This document shows, in pieces, positions 10,996-21,984 of a DNA stretch of 64,000 bases (positions are counted from its first letter, which is position 1; every line of letters starts with the position of its first letter). Under the pieces are notes generated by a model, which saw nothing but the letters and a program-made list of their open reading frames with translations, did not search any database and had not been told where the DNA came from. Location of the stretch: contig OX578280.1 in NCBI GenBank assembly GCA_951217055.1, positions 2,480,001 to 2,544,000 of the forward strand, given 5' to 3'. The DNA comes from Gerris lacustris (taxonomy: Eukaryota; Arthropoda; Insecta; Hemiptera; Gerridae). Made by a program: the position numbers and the translations under genes.

Positions 10996-12980
10996 ATTTT
11001 AGCATATTACGTACTGAGATATTTAATCTCCTTGTGAATCACAGAGGTATAATCGAAGAAATCAATACAGTGAACAAAAAATTTAAAAGCTCTGTGCGTC
11101 AGAACATCTCATTAATTATTTTCTAATGAACTAAATATTCAGAATCACCAACAAGAAAAGACCAACAAAATAGCGTGTCTGCATTTTAGAATTTTTGGAC
11201 CTCCCCGTTATAATTTTATATTTTATAATATGCTACAGTAAAAAAAAAATTGATTTGTGACCTCGATACATAAAAGTACTAAATATTCATAAAAAAAACA
11301 AACTACAAAACCAAATAAAACCGTCATCTTTCGGTGAAAATTAAAATAAACAATACTAAAATTAAGTATAAGGCATAAGGTAAAATCGACAATTATTTCG
11401 TTTCTCGATTCAAAAAACAGTTCAAAAGATTTCGAATTGCAAGTTAATTACATGCAGCAGTCGAATAGCTACAAAATAATTTGCTTTATAATCAATACTA
11501 ATAATAGTATTTTTTTTTTTTTTCATTTTATGGCTACAATTGTTGTTTATTTAATAGTGAATAAGAACAAGGCCGTTGAATCAATAATGCCATGATAGAT
11601 GGAAAGTAATAACGACGTCTATTTCTAGCTAGACTGATAGTTATACTTTCATTCCGTTCAATTGAAAACGTCGAGTTATCGAGAAAATTGCTGTAACAAG
11701 ACTATCGATTGGAATTAATTTTGTATATAATAATAGATGTACATATACTTGTTGTGCTAGAGCAAAATATAAAATAAACAGGTCAAGTGTTTTATTTAAA
11801 TAATTATGTTTATATAAATAATTATTTATTATTTAAGTACGTACCTAATACCTTAATAATCTAAATCTCCGCGATAGCCCGAGTTTTTGATATATTCTGG
11901 CTCCCGATTTCCAATAGATTTACAAGTAAAACTAGCAAGTCGATTTGTTTACCACTGACTTCAGATCTATTAAAATTATTAACAAAATTATAAGTAAGCA
12001 GGCAAGATACAATCTATAATTACACTTCAAAGTTATTAAATTATAATTAAATCTTTCTCAAAAGAAGTTAACGAAAAAGATGTTTCGAAGAATTAATAAA
12101 ATACCCTAATCTATCAAGTAATAACATGACAAGTAACAAAAGCTCGATAATGAAGCTTGAAGTGTAAAATAAAAGCAATAATGGAAAGAATTGTACAACA
12201 AACCCTAGTATTATTAGAAACAAACCCTAATAAAATATATAATATAATGGAATATAAAAAGATATTTTTTTTATGAAATAACCAATAAAAACATCACTAA
12301 AATAGTGGAATTGTTTACCACCCAGAAACAGTAAATAAAATTGAGATAAAATATTTAAAAAAATTGTTATCATTCGATATCTTTTTTTTACAAATATATC
12401 GATGATGTATTACAAGAGCAATGCAAATATTAAACAAGTATAGATCAACTTATCAATCATCACGGATCAAATAGATAAAAACCTAATTACTTTTTCGAAA
12501 TGAGCCGACGTAATGAAATTTTATATAAAATCCAAGGTAATGAAATATTGAGATGCTAATTATTTGACGAGTAATGAAAAAAAATAGAATAGTAAAATAA
12601 TATAGGTACTGGTACTACCGTGAATAAGATTTGATGACTTAGCCAATAATAGTACTCCAATAAATTTATAACTGATGAGATGGACCAATTAAGAATAGTT
12701 ATATATATTAGATGTTAACATTATTATATTACGAGTCAAAGAAAAAAATGTGGGGAATATTTTATTTAATGTAATGCCAGTAATAATAATTGTACGTATT
12801 ACAAGGCATTATTGTTTTCATACGTAACACTCTTATGAGAAAATTAATAAATATGAAAAGATCACCAATGGTGATAAATGTTTTAAAATTAATTTAAACA
12901 TTTAGAAAAATAATTGTTGAATTGAATGAAGCTTCGACTATCGCTCATGAAATAAGTTTTAATCGATTCATACACTATAT
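10996..12980. other. AT-rich sequence, no gene seen
   Basis: Two kilobases of AT-rich sequence without a useful frame. The only repeat I could match is an 18-bp scrap of the family A start (AATAAACAGGTCAAGTGT) at 11774. If the candidate exon at 13029-13137 is real, this would be its first intron. Confidence 0.5.
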
Positions 12981-13028
12981 TTTATTTATTAAACGCACAA
13001 ATAATATTATGATTAAGAATAAACTTAC

Positions 13029-13137
13029 AGGATAATCCAAGTCTTCGTTTAACTTTTTTCAGGACACCCATACTGGAATGCTGTTTTTCCTGATAAGAGC
13101 TTCCGCCTGTATTATTCGACTTCAATTTGACACCCAT
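13029..13137 (-). CDS. Candidate first coding exon, minus strand (partial gene, product unknown)
   Basis: Reading on the minus strand, an ATG at 13137 opens 36 codons plus one base and ends exactly at a strong donor, GTAAGTTT (13028-13021). The peptide runs from MGVKLKSNNTGGSSYQEKQ to a basic stretch GVLKKVKRRLGLS. A second in-frame ATG precedes GVLKKVKRRLGLS. Composition is balanced, unlike the surrounding low-complexity frames, and no repeat covers it. The frame stays open upstream, but GC-rich sequence there looks more like 5' UTR or promoter. The rest of the gene would lie at lower coordinates or beyond the window. I do not recognise the protein. Confidence 0.4.
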
Positions 13138-13139
13138 AC

Positions 13140-13530
13140 GTCGTTCGTAGGGAACTACCGGATGAAAAATACAGGAAGCGAAGAGTTCCTTTTTTAAAAA
13201 GAGAATCACTCGCGAAAAACGTATTTCGAGAACCGGGGGGAAAAACAACGAAATGACGCGATAAACAAAAGGGGGGGAGGGGAATTTTACGTAGACCGGC
13301 CTGGAAGAGAGGAAGGCACGGAACGGACTACGAGGTTTGTTCGGCTCTAGTCCAAGATCAACTGAGTGTAGTAAGAGTCCGGGAACGGACACCCCCTCGA
13401 CTCTACCCCCACCACTCGTTACGTCCTTAGTAGAGGGGGGAGAGTCTAACCCTACCCCTCCCTCCTTACCCTTATGACAGTAACCCCTATTATTAAAACA
13501 CATCTGTACACCCCTTAACACGAGAATAGA
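13140..13530 (-). promoter_or_regulatory. GC-rich putative promoter / 5' UTR of the candidate exon
   Basis: This is one of the few GC-rich, non-repetitive blocks in the window and lies directly upstream of the candidate ATG on the minus strand. It holds C-rich and G-rich runs and several CpG. No clear TATA box is visible. The assignment rests on position and base composition only. Confidence 0.3.
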
Positions 13531-13981
13531 AGGGGGGTCTGGACTACATTCATAGTAAAGTGTACATCAATGGCCAACCACCCGTGTAGTTAATACAATT
13601 ATTATTCCATTTTTTTTCTCTTCCATGTCAAAAATAGAGGAGAAAAAACCCAGCTGAAACATATTAATTTCCAACTCCAGACAGAAATAATTAAAGAAAA
13701 GAATTTAAGATATAAAATGGAAAAAAAATATTTATAATTATTTCAAGGAAAAAAGCACGATTCTTGAAAATAAAATATAACATACACTTAACGCTATTTA
13801 ACCCTAGAACAACCCACAAATTTTTATACGTAAACTCCACACTGGGATCAGTGAGACCCCAATTGATTAATGGGTTAAATTAATTAATTAAAATTTTTCT
13901 CTTTTAATTATTTATATATATGTATTTGTAAATATAATTTGTCATACTAAAAATACCATTTAATTTTGACTAAAACAAATG

Positions 13982-14557
13982 ATAGTCCAGGAGATGGCGT
14001 GCAAAAAAGTGTCTGACTAACATCAAACTAGAACTTAGTATACAAGTCAATCTTTTAGCGCCTTTTAAGAATATGTCGGCTAGATTCGTCTGCGGTACAT
14101 AGCTTGGCAATAGGCATTTGAAAAAACAAAATGATGGAGAGAGGCCATGTCTCACCAATTTGGTGGACAGTATGATTTTCATGATCCTGAGTACAGAACT
14201 AGTTAGTAGACCAAAGATGAAGTCGATGTTATTTTCACACTTGATAGGTTAGTTATTCAAATATTACTAAAAATCAACATGGTCACCTGTCAAGGGACAA
14301 ACTAACATCAACTTGATTTTCGGTCTACTAACTAATTCTGTACTCAGGGTCATGAAAATCACATTGTCCACCATAATTGGTGAGACATGGCCGCTCTCCA
14401 CCGTTTTGTTTTTTTCAAACGCCTATTGCCAAGCTATGTCCCACAAACGAACTTAGCCGACCACATATTCTTAAAAGGCGCTAAAAGATTGACTTGTATA
14501 CAAAATTCTAGCTTGATGTTAGTCACACACTTTTTTGCACGCTATCTCCTGGACTAT
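13982..14557. mobile_element. Foldback element G, copy 1
   Basis: Two arms of about 230 bp run from ATAGTCCAGGAGATGGCGTG to CTATCTCCTGGACTAT, with a spacer near 14190-14330. The arms share TTAGTCAGACAC-like, GTTGGCAATAGGC-like and TGATTTTCATGA landmarks. A second copy is at 23558-24124. No coding capacity; the open frames within each arm are mirror products of the inverted repeat. Confidence 0.85.
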
Positions 14558-14890
14558 GAGAATTTTAAAATTAAATAGTATATTTCATCAAACTTTTTGT
14601 AGAAAAATTTGTACTTTAACAAAAATTTAATATAATTTAGTGTTCGTTAGATTAGGTTAATATTTTTTATTTATATATATCAAGAGTTGTTTTACAGAAA
14701 ACAGGAACAAAAAAGATAAAAAAAAATTGTCTAAGTTAAGCATTTTTGGCCTTACATCTTTACAGTGATCCACTAAACCTTCAACTTGAATGAAGTTATA
14801 TACGCATACTAATAGAAGTTTTATTTTGGAACTTTTGACAGTCTTAAACATTTCAGCAGCCAAAAAAATTTTTTTTTAATACAATAAAAA

Positions 14891-15446
14891 TAGATTGCCA
14901 ATTGGTGTGGCACATAGCTCCCTCGCATCCTATCATGTACTTTATTGTTATAATGTTTATTGTGTAAAAACTATTAATAGTTTTAGCGACCTCATAGCGG
15001 TGTCGCTGTTGGTTTTACTGAAAAATTTTATTTGAAAAAAATGTTTGTCTCATTGAATAGATGAAGTTAGATTTTTTTTCCCGACCTAAAATTCCAATTT
15101 TAAATTTGAAGTTCACGTTTACGCGAGTGTTGCTCGTAAACGCTTGGACGGATAACGTTGTCCAACGAACTCGTCCTGGGCATTGGTAAAATGAACATGT
15201 CTACCAAATTTTATCAAAATCAGTTGACATTTACTCAAGTTATCGTCGCACGTTTCATAATTCGCGGACACACAGACCGACAGACAGACAGACAGACAGA
15301 CAGACACGAGACCAAAAATGTTCCCTGATGTCTGAAACGGATTTCTGTCTTGGAATTTTTAAAATCGGAGGCATAAAAGTTTTTCGTTCTCAAAAGTGAA
15401 CACAATGCTTCCGTTACCTTCGGTAAGCTCGGAAGCAAAATAAGAC
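14891..15446 (+). mobile_element. Chimeric repeat: B head, I body, B tail
   Basis: The sequence opens with the family B head (CCAATTGGTGTGGCACATAG, 14897). It changes near 14975 to family I (CGGTGTCGCTGTTGGTTTTA, then AACTCGTCCTGGGCATTGG, then ACTCAAGTTATCGTCG), passes through a GACAGACAGACA run at 15281-15304, and ends as family B tail (CCTGATGTCTGAAACGG and the hairpin GTTACCTTCGGTAAGCTC, then GGAAGCAAAA). The switch from I to B falls at the GACA run. Confidence 0.75.
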
Positions 15447-15694
15447 AGTTAACAGTGGTATATAAAACAATTACGTAAATGACACACAGGGATGTATGGG
15501 ACCCCAACTCTAATTCTATTGAATACTGAAAGAAAACTAAAACTAATAACATAGGTATTGTTATCAGTATTTACACAGAGAGGTTCAAAGGTAAATTAGA
15601 AGGGAGTCTAGGTTTAGAGAATGCAAAATAAATATAAAAAAACTTAATTATAGTTTGTGTGGGGTCTGTGGGACCCCAAAAAGGCGTTCTAGGG

Positions 15695-16347
15695 TTAAGT
15701 ACATATAATATATGGAAAGAAAAATAAAACAGAAATAAATTTCTAATAAAGAAAAGAAAGCTTACGAATTGTTTTAATATTTGAAGTTAGAATGTTTGTG
15801 TTTGCGAGAACGATGTTTTCCATGGTATAATTTTTAAGTTCCCTTTTCACACAAAACACTTAGTTTTATAATAAACTTGTAAGATAAGAAAACGATCTGA
15901 ACAATGTTATATTAGGCCTTGCGACGCACCAAGATAAACAGCTATTTCTTGTCTTATTAGTTATAGATTTGAATCTGTTAAGTTTCTTTTAAACACGTAT
16001 AATCACAAAGAATAAATAATTACCATATTAAAAGTCACTTGTTTACCGGTAAACAAGGGGATTTCATCGATGGATAAGGTGCGTTTAGACTAGACGGTTC
16101 AATTTCATTGCTACGTAAGATTGAAAACTGACTGAAGCAACGAAATTAAAACATGTAAACACTATTCAATGAAATTCCTAGTTGCCATTATGCCGAAAAG
16201 AAGTACAACTTCTTAAGCAATTTGATTGAATGGCTCTACAGAAACATCAAATTGAACTGTGTAAACAGCTTGTTTTATTTTTTATTGGAATGGAAGGTTT
16301 CAGCTTCATAGGTTATGTTTATGTTTTTAGCTAGTTTGAGTTTTTTT
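15695..16347. other. AT-rich spacer with a possible small MITE
   Basis: Mostly AT-rich and featureless. At 16085-16270, GTTTAGACTAGACGGTTCAA near the left and TTGAACTGTGTAAAC near the right are imperfect inverted repeats, suggesting a MITE of about 190 bp. I could not define a target duplication. Confidence 0.4.
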
Positions 16348-17500
16348 TTTGGAACGAAGTTCATTATGGCACGTTCTGGAGGAGCCCGGGAGTGAATCCG
16401 AAAAAAACGACCGTCACATAACCAAACGTCACGAAATCTACCGATGACAATAACTTGAGTAAAAGATAACCGAGTTATAGTAAACACATTATACTTTTTA
16501 ACTCTGACAGCTTAGGAATATCGAGAAAAAAAATGGGAGGAGAGTGTATGAGAGCTTGAGATTTTGGCGGGTAATAAATCGGGCAATGACCAATTACCCA
16601 CCAAAATCTCAAGCTCTCATTCAATCTCTTAGAATAATACTATATATAGAAGGAGCATAGAATCGGAATCCTAAGCAATTACTGATAAGAGACTGAAGCC
16701 AACTTTTGCCGAGAGGTTGTGTCCTTAAGATCAGGCTGCCAACATAAAATAAAGTACTTACTTATGGTAAGAAATTCCAAGACGTTTTATCTTCGAGCTG
16801 TTACGGTAATTAATTGCGACACAGTGCACCATAATGCGTAGACGAGTATAAAGTTCTTAAAATCGTAAAATTGTCTTTTAGAAACAATACTAAATAATAT
16901 TATTCTGGTTGATCTTAAGAGACAAACACTGACATTTGTTAATTGTTTACGTTTCACTCTGACGTCATTTTTTACAACTCGCCCAGCATGATATAATAAA
17001 CATTATTTTTAGCATATTTCAAGCTAAAATAAGATAAAACACAAAAAAAAATATTACAATAAACTAAACTGACTATCAATAATTATAATTTAATAAAAAA
17101 TTAAATTAAAAAAACCGAAGGCAAATAATTTTAGAGTTATGACGTCACAAATTACAAAAATGAATTTTTAGAACGCGGATTAAGGGACACAACCAAAGTT
17201 GGCTTCAATGTTATCAGTGATCCTCCTTCTATATATTGTATTATTCTAAGTTCACTCTCCTCCCATTTTTTTCTCGTTTTTCCCAAGCTGAAGCTGTCAG
17301 AGTTAAAAAGTATAATGTGTTTACTATAGTTGAAATTTAGTACACATGATCATTTTACCAATGCCCAGGCTGAGTTCGTTGGACAACGTTATCCGTCCAA
17401 GCGTTCACGTGCAACGCTTGCGTAAACGTATGCTTCAAATTTAAAGTTGAAATTTTAGGACGGGAAAAAATTCTAACTTCATCTATTTAATGAGACTTTT
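16348..17500 (-). mobile_element. Family I repeat, minus strand, interrupted by an 849-bp element
   Basis: The 3' end lies at the left (GGAACGAAGTTC, 16351). The body continues with CGAAATCTACCGATGACAA, breaks for the TIR element at 16478-17326, and resumes with GTACACATGATCATTTTACC and TCGTTGGACAACGTTATCC. Family I elsewhere (41160-41300, plus strand) runs across this break without the insert. Confidence 0.75.
16478..17326. mobile_element. TA-flanked TIR element, 849 bp, with internal hairpin
   Basis: The ends are TAGTAAACACATTATACTTT and its reverse complement AAAGTATAATGTGTTTACTA, with TA at both borders. Pairing continues inward through CTCTGACAGCTT, the TCTAAGTTCACTCTCCTCCC-like arms and the GAAGGAG stretch, giving subterminal arms of about 200 bp. 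A separate hairpin at 16548-16620 pairs TGAGAGCTTGAGATTTTGG with CCAAAATCTCAAGCTCTCA. No transposase is visible; a Tc1/mariner-related MITE is possible from the TA target. Confidence 0.8.
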
Positions 17501-17659
17501 TTATATTTCCTGTAAAATTTAATTTTATGGACATATCTCCTAACTGCAATATGAGATTCAAATAGAATTTCAAGTCAATGGTTAGTAAAAGTAGTTTGTT
17601 TTCATTTTCTCTGCTTATTAAGAAGTTTAAAATACGAACGAGGGAAGCGCGGGTGACAT

Positions 17660-17945
17660 AGATAGACGACACGTGCGCTATATAAAGCCCTTAACACCGG
17701 GAGGTTAGTAGGAAGTGGCACGTGCGTGTACGTGTAAGGGCTCTTAGCTGCAAGTATTCACATCCCCTAACCCACAGTCACAACAGAGAGACGACCCTTT
17801 CTACGAACTTCCGGGCTTCTAGGGGTTACTATTTTAGCACGGTTTGTGCTTATCGAGCGTCAGGCCGTATGTGAGACTGGAACGCACGGGGGCCACTAGT
17901 TACGGCTGGTTACTGTCGAGTCACGTGACAGGGCCACACGTCAAA
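17660..17945 (+). promoter_or_regulatory. GC-rich promoter-like island
   Basis: A TATA-type word GCTATATAAAG at 17678 is followed about 30 bp later by GGTTAGTAGG, a plausible initiator. CACGTG E-boxes lie on both sides (about 17671, 17718 and 17922). The block is GC-rich compared with its surroundings and I found no second copy. No coding frame clearly follows, so the promoter reading is tentative. Confidence 0.3.
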
Positions 17946-18024
17946 ACGCCGTGCGCTCATCATTAGTTACAACCAGTAACACCAGTAACATATGTTTCAA
18001 ATCAACATGTTGTACAATATAAAT

Positions 18025-18395
18025 AAGTAAGGCGTGCTTCACGTAAGTAAGTGAGGTGATAATCGCCGGCTTTTGTACGATTAAGTTAAAATTATTAAGT
18101 GTCAAAATTTTTATAGTTGCAAATCTTTTTCTACACTTCAAGACCTTTAAATTGAGGAATAACGCGTAGTAGTGACTAAAAACTTTTTTTAGTTGCCCGC
18201 CATATTGGAAATATTGAGTGTGAAAACTCCAAAAAGAGTACAGTTGTCTCAAATGCCGAGATGCATATGTATACCCGTATGCCGAATTTCATGTTCCTAG
18301 CTATAGTAGTTTATGAATTGAAACATGCCAACGGACTGACAGACAGAGCCGTTATACAAGGGTTTCTTTTCGTACTTGGTACAGAAACCTAAAAT
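18025..18395 (+). mobile_element. Family M repeat, left arm of an inverted pair
   Basis: It starts AAGTAAGGCGTGCTTCACG, contains ATCGCCGGCTTTTGTACG, GCCCGCCATATTGGAA and GAATTTCATGTTCCTAG, then CGGACTGACAGACAGAGCC, and ends in a stem-loop, GTTTCTTTTCGTACTTGGTA then CAGAAACC, followed by TAAAA. The reverse copy is at 18739-19110. Confidence 0.8.
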
Positions 18396-18738
18396 AACAC
18401 AAATCCTTCATAAATAATGAATCAATTGTTATAATTCCCAAATAAGTAATTAAAAGCAGAGGTACCATAGTTCCATTTAAATAGTAACACAAAGGCAGAT
18501 GAGCTTTTAAATCGGTCAGAATTAAGGAAGGTTTTGATAAATCTATATCTTCCGAAGGAGTCAAACCAATGTTTCCAACACAGTTTGCGGATCTCGGCGC
18601 GTACACATTCATCTATGGCCTTCTTACAGCGGTTCCGCAAAAAGTTGGTTCCAAACCAACTTTTTGCGGAACCTCTTTAAAACCTGAATGAAACCTTCAC
18701 TTCAAGTCCTCCTCTAATTATTCATGTTTTTTTGTTTT
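18396..18738. repeat. Centre of the M pair, with a perfect 20-bp-stem hairpin
   Basis: Between the M arms, 18631-18673 reads GGTTCCGCAAAAAGTTGGTT, a short loop, then AACCAACTTTTTGCGGAACC, a perfect stem. Also here, GCGGATCTCGGCGCGTA (18590) recurs inverted at 19556. The 86-aa and 72-aa minus frames overlap each other and show no domain. Confidence 0.7.
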
Positions 18739-19110
18739 AGGTTTCTGTACAAAGTACAAAAAGAAACCTTATATAACGGCTCTGTCTGTCTGTCTGTCTG
18801 TCCGTTGCTTGTTTCAATTCATAAACTACTACAGCTATGAACATGAAATTCGGCACACAGGTGCATTTCGGCATTTGTGACAACTGTACACTTTTTAGAT
18901 TTTTCACACTTAATATTTTCAAGATGGCGGCCAATCTGGCGGGCGACTAAAAAAGTTTTTAGTCACCATGACACGTTATACATCAATTTAAAGGTATTGA
19001 AGTAATGAAACTATTACACTCAATAATTTTAACTTAATCGTACAGAAACCGGCGATTATCACCTCACGTGTACTTACGTGAAGCACGCCTTACTTGTTTA
19101 TTTAAGTAAC
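18739..19110 (-). mobile_element. Family M repeat, right arm of the inverted pair
   Basis: Reverse complement of the left arm: it begins with the stem-loop (GGTTTCTGTAC..., 18739), then the TCTGTCTGTCTGTCTGTCCG run, CATGAACATGAAATTCGGC at 18836, CAAGATGGCGGCCAAT, and ends CACGTGTACTTACGTGAAGC. Confidence 0.8.
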
Positions 19111-19175
19111 ACCCATTTTTTTAATTTAAAAAGTAATTATTTTATTTTAATAAGACATTGTATATTACCAAATAT

Positions 19176-19216
<41 letters not shown>
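19176..19216. repeat. (TA)n(TG)n microsatellite
   Basis: About 20 bp of TA pass into about 20 bp of TG, directly before the 5S-like fragment. Confidence 0.95.
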
Positions 19217-19235
19217 CAACTACTGTGATAACTGT

Positions 19236-19281
19236 AACAGCGTTGGGCGTAGTCAATACTTGGATGGGTGACCGTTTTGAA
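19236..19281 (+). rRNA. 5S rRNA-like fragment (3' half), probably from a 5S-derived SINE
   Basis: The segment contains CGTTGGGCGTAGTCAATACT directly followed by TGGATGGGTGACCGTTTTG. This matches the internal-control-region half of metazoan 5S rRNA in order and spacing. The 5' half of 5S is absent and several bases differ, so it is not a working 5S gene. It is followed by a T-rich and A-rich hairpin (about 19290-19328). Confidence 0.65.
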
Positions 19282-20970
19282 CTAAATGATTTTTTTTATT
19301 ATCAAAACTGTTTGATAATAAAAAAATTATGGTTTGATGCATAGAATTTAATAAAGGAATAGCTAAGAACAACAGCGTAAATTGAACTGTTTAAAAATTG
19401 TATAGTTAAATCACAAGAAAACATTCAACTGCGGAAATTATCCCTTCAGAACGGTAGATAAACAAACAAATAGGCTTTGTTTGTTTATAACCTGACTGGA
19501 CAGCGTGTATACGTCTCCACGGCTTCAAGAATATTATTATTAACTATATAACCAGATACGCGCCGAGATCCGCTAGCTTTGAACCCACCTATAGCGGTAA
19601 TGGCTATAGCCTATAGCCATTACCGTTACCTACGGTAAGCTCGGAAGCAAAAACAAAAAAATAAAATATATATATATATATATATAACACTGAACTACAC
19701 TAAAAGTATAATATTACAATTAAGAAGAATTAATATTAATTAATTAAAGCTAATCCATTCTTTGTTAAACGGAAAAGCCTTTACTTGACGATAAAAATAA
19801 ATTAGAGGTACTAATTCTAGTAAATCTGACAGGATAAATAGAGAAAATGAAAAAAAAAAAAGCCGACATACAGTTAAAAAAACAAAACAATACGTATTAT
19901 AGATAGTATCAATGCATTGTTTTCGGGTTTCTTTCATTAACTCAGTCAGCGAATGAGTTTTTTCTCACAAAAAAACGAAAAAGAAAGGAATAAAAAATAA
20001 TAATAAACACGAAGAACCGATTAAATTCTAAATGTTATCGCTACTAAAAAAAAAAATTCCAGGGTAGAGAATTTTTTTTTTGCGCAAAAAAAAACTTCAA
20101 CAGGTATTACAGAGTTACGCAAAAATACGGGGCGCTTGCAGGACGCGGCGACCTCGTTAACGCATGGCTAAGCCTGGCTAAATAATTACATATTCTTAAA
20201 AACAATATATTGTTTAAAAAAAAAAATCTCGGAGAAGATAAGAAACTCATAGAATAGTGACAAAGAGACCTTCATTTCTAATCTCGTTGATAACAATCAC
20301 AACTCAAGTTTTAAGATAAGTAATCATTAAAAAAAATTGGACGCAGACGCAGGGCGTCTCAGAACATTCCCTTGCCAAATATAAACCTATAAATTTATTT
20401 TTTTTATTATTATTATGTGTATTATAATTTTGTTTCTCCGTTAATAGTTGGGTCATTTCAAAATTTCGGTGCATTTCAACATTGGTAAATTTTAAAACAT
20501 TTTTTTGAAATAATTGCAGTTTTTTTTCACTGCTACCATGTCTTTATGGCCTCCCTAGTAACTTCCCTTTGTATGCACGCATAATCACCAACATTTCCAA
20601 TAATATTGATTTTTTAAAAAATTACTTGAATCTAGGGAGTCAGATTCAAGTCTTGTTAATGAGAAACTTAGTAAATTAATTTATAAAATATTATTATAAT
20701 AATATTATAGCTTAATAAAATATTTGTTTAAAAACTGATTTAATTGAGCTCTTATGAAGCAAAATCACATTTGGTCCGTTTAAAAAATTAAAAATCTTGC
20801 TCACAAAAATAATTATTATATTATGTACATTACAAGTCAGAATTTAGAGGAATGTGATAAGGAGTGGTCACGGCTAGGAAGTAAACCAACTTAAAAAGGC
20901 AAAAAATAGTTTAAATAAAATGTAAAATATGACTGTTTCATCAAGATTCTCACTTCCTAGGTGAATGGAA
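19282..20970. other. AT-rich sequence with short hairpins and a B tail scrap
   Basis: A perfect hairpin lies at 19596-19624 (GGTAATGGCTATAG, one base, CTATAGCCATTACC). It is followed by a short scrap of the B tail (GGTAAGCTCGGAAGCAAAAA, 19634). TA repeats lie at 19667-19686. The rest is AT-rich with poly-A runs and no credible frame. Confidence 0.5.
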
Positions 20971-20978
20971 TTTGTCTA

Positions 20979-21312
20979 TTAGACTAGGGAGTGAGAGTCT
21001 AGGGAGTGAGAGGCTAGGGAGTGAGAGGCTAGGGAGTGAAAGGCTAGGGAGTGAGAGGCTAGGGAGTGAGAGGCTAGGGAGTGAGAGGCTAGGGAGTGAG
21101 AGGCTAGGGAGTGAAAGGCTAGGGAGTGAGAGGCTAGGGAGTGAAAGGCTAGGGAGTGAGAGGCTAGGGAGTGAGAGTCTAGGGAGTGAGAGGCTAGGGA
21201 GTGAAAGGCTAGGGAGTGAGAGGCTAGGGAGTGAGAGGCTAGGGAGTGAGAGGCTAGGGAGTGAGAGGCTAGGGAGTGAGAGGCTAGGGAGTGAGAGACT
21301 AGGGAGTGAGGT
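20979..21312. repeat. 15-bp minisatellite (GAGTGAGAGGCTAGG)n, about 22 units
   Basis: Near-identical 15-mers follow one another, with single-base variants (GAAAGG, GAGTCT, GAGACT). Because 15 is a multiple of three, frames stay open on both strands, as a GSERL pentapeptide repeat on the plus strand and as SHSLA on the minus. Single copies of CTAGGGAGTGAG recur downstream near 21458, 21649 and 21850. Confidence 0.95.
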
Positions 21313-21984
21313 TTTAGTGCCAAATGAGATATTATGTGAACAGGGATGACCCCAGGTTGATCCAGCTTATGTTTAAGACTGTATTCTAAAAACTGAACAA
21401 TAAATTAAAAGCAATACTAAAAAATCACTTTCCTTCATTCAATTATAATGGTCTAGGTCTAGGGAGTGAGGTTGAATAAAAATACTCGTTAACTTGCAGT
21501 ACTAAACCACCATAAAAGACAAGAAGCCCTGGATTGTAACCTAATAAAACCAACTTCTATCCAGCATGTTGAATAAGTGTTGCCTATTTATGAAGCTAGA
21601 ACAAAAAATATTGCTTCTCTACAAGTTTGGCGGTCATTTTTAAAAAGTTCTAGGGAGTGAGGTAGAAACCTTGTGACACATATCAAATGTGCTTTTTAGT
21701 AAGCTAATAAGCAGAAATTAACCATTTTGGATCACTTTATGGAAAATACAGGGGAATTATCACAACCTCCCGTATTGTTTAATTAAACTTTGGTTCCTAG
21801 ATTTGCAAAAAAAATTAGGTGAACTTGGCCACCCCATGCTTGTGACAGGCTAGGGAGTGAGAAAATGACATATATGTATATTTTAAATTCCCTACTAGTG
21901 GACCCCAGCCTGTAAAACATTTAGTGGATGTGTTCCCTTATGCTCTTAGATAATATTTAAAAAAAAAAAAAAATCAAACTTTAT
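21313..21984. other. Region with dispersed single copies of the minisatellite unit
   Basis: No gene seen. Three isolated CTAGGGAGTGAG words (near 21458, 21649 and 21850) are spaced about 200 bp apart, and a variant in opposite orientation (TCTCACTTCCTAGG) stands before the array at 20948. Confidence 0.6.

Larger units (their letters stand above)
13802..15694. mobile_element. piggyBac-like non-autonomous element with nested repeats
   Basis: Both ends are flanked by TTAA (13798-13801 and 15695-15698). The termini are CCCTAGAACAACCC at the left and GGCGTTCTAGGG at the right. Close inside lie GGGATCAGTGAGACCCC at the left and GGGGTCTGTGGGACCCC at the right. TTAA target, CCCTAGAA-type ends and a subterminal GGTC...GACC palindrome are the piggyBac signature. 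No transposase is visible. The interior carries foldback G (13982-14557) and a B/I chimera (14891-15446), so the original element was probably well under 1 kb. Confidence 0.85.

Noticed and set aside
13982..14578. Two similar 63-70-aa frames facing each other
   Set aside because: They come from the two arms of foldback G; the same happens in copy 2.
19236..19281. Functional 5S rRNA gene
   Set aside because: Only the 3' half is present, with several changes; no complete gene.
20979..21349. Open frames of 125 aa (plus, GSERL repeats) and 114 aa (minus, SHSLA repeats)
   Set aside because: Both are translation of the 15-bp minisatellite; open frames on both strands follow from the unit length.
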